This document shows positions 62,181 to 64,000 of a stretch of DNA of 64,000 bases, in pieces; the first letter of the stretch is position 1; each line of letters begins with the position of its first letter. A model generated the notes under the pieces. The model had not been told where the DNA came from, did not search any database, and worked only from the letters and a program-made list of their open reading frames with translations. The stretch comes from Hevea brasiliensis (lineage: Eukaryota > Streptophyta > Magnoliopsida > Malpighiales > Euphorbiaceae). Position numbers and translations under genes: made by a program. Location of the stretch: the NCBI RefSeq assembly GCF_030052815.1, contig NW_026614695.1, positions 4,316,831-4,380,830 of the forward strand, written 5' to 3'.

Positions 62181-62662
62181 GATTCAAATCAGAATTTTAA
62201 AAATTGTTTGAATGTGATTCAAATCTGAATTTTAAAAGTTGTTTGAATGTGATTCAAATCTGAATTTTTAAAGTTGTTTGAATCATATTTAAATCTGATT
62301 TTTAAAAATTGATTGAATAAAATTCAGATCTGATTTTTTAAAAAATGTTTGAATGTGATTCAAATCTGATTTTTTTTTAAAAATTGTTTGAATGTGATTC
62401 AAATCTGAATTTTAAAAGTTGTTTGAATGTGATTCAAATCTGAATTTTTAAAGTTGTTTGAATCATATTTAAATCTGATTTTTTAAAAAAATGTTTGAAT
62501 GTGATTCAAATCTGATTTTTTAAAAAATGTTTGAATGTGATTCAAATCTGAATTTTTGAAGTTGTTTGAATGTGATTCAAATATGAATTTTTAAATTTGT
62601 TTGAATGAGATTCAAATCTGAATTTTTAAATTTATTTGAATCATATTCAAATCTGGATTTTT
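62181..62662 (+). repeat. Minisatellite of hairpin units in the copia leader
   Basis: About 13 units of 35-39 bp. Most hold TTTGAATGTGATTCAAA, whose arms TTTGAAT and ATTCAAA pair, followed by CTGAATTTTTAAA-like spacer. Located between the primer-binding site and gag, so it would be in the 5' leader RNA. Confidence 0.85.
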
Positions 62663-63843
62663 AAGTTGAATATGAGATATTCAATTTAATTTAAGTATGT
62701 ATTTTTATTTAATTGTTAAATAGTGATATGCATGATGGATGATCATGGACTATAAAAGACCAATGTGATTGGATTTATTTCTTGTATGTTTCTTTGGGAT
62801 TGTAAATTAATTAATTTATTTTAATTTATTTTGGGCATGTATTATTAAGTTTGTAATAATTTTTGGGTTGTAATTTCATTTATTTAAGTTCTTGTAAATT
62901 CGCCTTGGTATGCCAAGGATTACTATGTAATATTGGATTGCAAAAGGTTCAATGAGGTCAAGAGCATTGGTGGGACCAGTGGGAGGAATTCAAGATCAAG
63001 TGTTGATTATGTACTCCTTCAGCAACTCTTGTAAAATGAATGAATGAAATGAACCTAGGAATGCCCTGATTCAATTCTTGGTGGCTTAGAATTGAATCCC
63101 TTAGAAAGTCCATGATCATACCATATTTACTGCTTATCCATGAATGCATGAGATGTATGGAAATGTATGCAATTATATGATATATGCATGCTAAATGGAT
63201 AATGTGCAAAGTGAGACCTTAATAGTAATTAGAATGACCATAAAATCTTCCAAACAAATGATTAAGTTGGAAATGCTATAATTAAAGTAATTATAACATA
63301 GGCCCTCCATTGGGGCAATTATTTTAAGAAATTTTAAATAGTTGCATGAGATGCAATTAATTTAAGAGATTTTCTTAAGAATAATTTTTAAGCATGAGAT
63401 GTTGTAAATATGTAAATGGTTTGGTGGCCAATATTGGATGTACCTGAGGACATTAAAATTATTTACATAATTACTGGCTCAATGGGATCAACTTAACTAA
63501 TGCAAGATAAGTCAATAATGGATGTACCTGAGATTTTGAGCATTAGGGGCTAGGTAAAGGATTGAACCTCACATGAGATGTGATGGGCAAGGAGTTGCTC
63601 ACTTATAGTTTATTGTAATTCCAATAATGGATGTATCTGAGGATGATCAATAGAATTATAAGAATTCAATCACCCACTAGAAATCCATCCAACTAGGATT
63701 TCTGTTTCCTACTTTGGAAGTGTAGGATTCGCTAAGTTAGTGGGAGGACCAATTTGATTAAAAGACCATAATCATTTTGGTTAATTACATGATACATTTA
63801 CTAATTAATCTGGTTATTTTCTGCAGTTAATTTTCTGATAAAA
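62663..63843 (+). mobile_element. Non-coding leader of the copia element
   Basis: Between the minisatellite and gag. Three copies of CAATANTGGATGTAYCTGA (63429, 63513, 63622) stand out. No gene seen. Confidence 0.6.
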
Positions 63844-64000
63844 ATGAGCACAAAACAACCACCACCATCCAATATCCTTGCGAGCATACTTGATCACAAT
63901 AGGTTGACAGACCAAATCATGTCGATTGGCTAAGAAATTTGAAACTTGTCCGAACCTTGAACATATAAGATATGTTCTAGATTCAAATGTTCCTGGTCCC
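63844..64000 (+). pseudogene. Copia gag N-terminus, frameshifted, runs off window
   Basis: ATG at 63844 starts MSTKQPPPSNILASILDHNRLT, the typical opening of copia gag polyproteins. Frame shifts follow near 63910 and 63940: the conserved DWLRNLKLV and the later EHIRYVLDSNVPGP are each read in another frame. Only the first ~50 codons are inside the window. Confidence 0.8.

Noticed and set aside
62181..62662. A CRISPR-like array
   Set aside because: Units are contiguous with no unique spacers, in a plant retrotransposon leader.

Overview
This is a plant nuclear window made almost wholly of nested retrotransposons. The AT-rich composition, the Ty3/gypsy chromovirus and Athila-like families, the RTE-type LINE with a TTGAG tail and the plant-type primer-binding sites point to a eudicot. 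A woody Euphorbiaceae-like genome would fit, but that is only a guess. I see no host protein gene, rRNA gene or functional tRNA gene. Nearly all open frames are accidental reading through LTRs, or broken gag/pol fragments.

Layout: 1-2946, minus-strand LTR of family G. 2947-10602, family A element: long LTRs around a 213-bp interior, with an RTE LINE (4852-8026) in its 5' LTR. 10603-11949, left part of a solo LTR (family X). 11950-12551, tRNA-related foldback cluster. 12552-14522, minus-strand part of an LTR of family D. 14523-33073, minus-strand tandem LTR-interior-LTR-interior-LTR of an A-like family, carrying a deleted Athila-like element (18883-26337, target duplication ACTTT on both sides). 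33074-34001, tandem TRIM array. 34002-35152, fragment of another gypsy element. 35153-35195, first 43 bp of LTR G. 35196-37867, rest of the A 3' LTR (minus). 37868-40534, rest of solo LTR X (minus). 40535-49340, Tekay-like chromovirus with two ~2.0-kb LTRs. 49341-52295, rest of the D 5' LTR (plus); 52296-54427 D interior; 54428-55394 start of the D 3' LTR. 55395-59807, gypsy element C (3.26-kb LTR plus gag). 59808-64000, copia element (LTR, leader, start of gag) inserted in the gag of C.

Main result: reading 12552-40534 as inverted repairs five broken joints at once. Solo LTR X becomes continuous and flanked by TTATA. The A 3' LTR becomes continuous. LTR G regains its first 43 bp. The D 5' LTR becomes continuous. 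The two 5-bp target duplications GAGGA and ACCAA, now split between the foldback cluster and the chromovirus, pair up again. The window therefore records a ~28-kb inversion (or a contig assembled in the wrong orientation) whose breakpoints lie exactly at the ends of two different mobile elements.

Second result: several diverged LTR families here (A, the chromovirus, C, D, X, G) share, about 0.5-0.7 kb before the LTR end, an invariant GCACCACTRAG followed by two adjacent stem-loops. The stems change sequence between families but keep pairing. A splice-donor-like AGGT usually follows. With a splice-acceptor-like tract just before the gag start codons, this suggests a shared structured leader and possibly a spliced gag mRNA that loses the primer-binding site.
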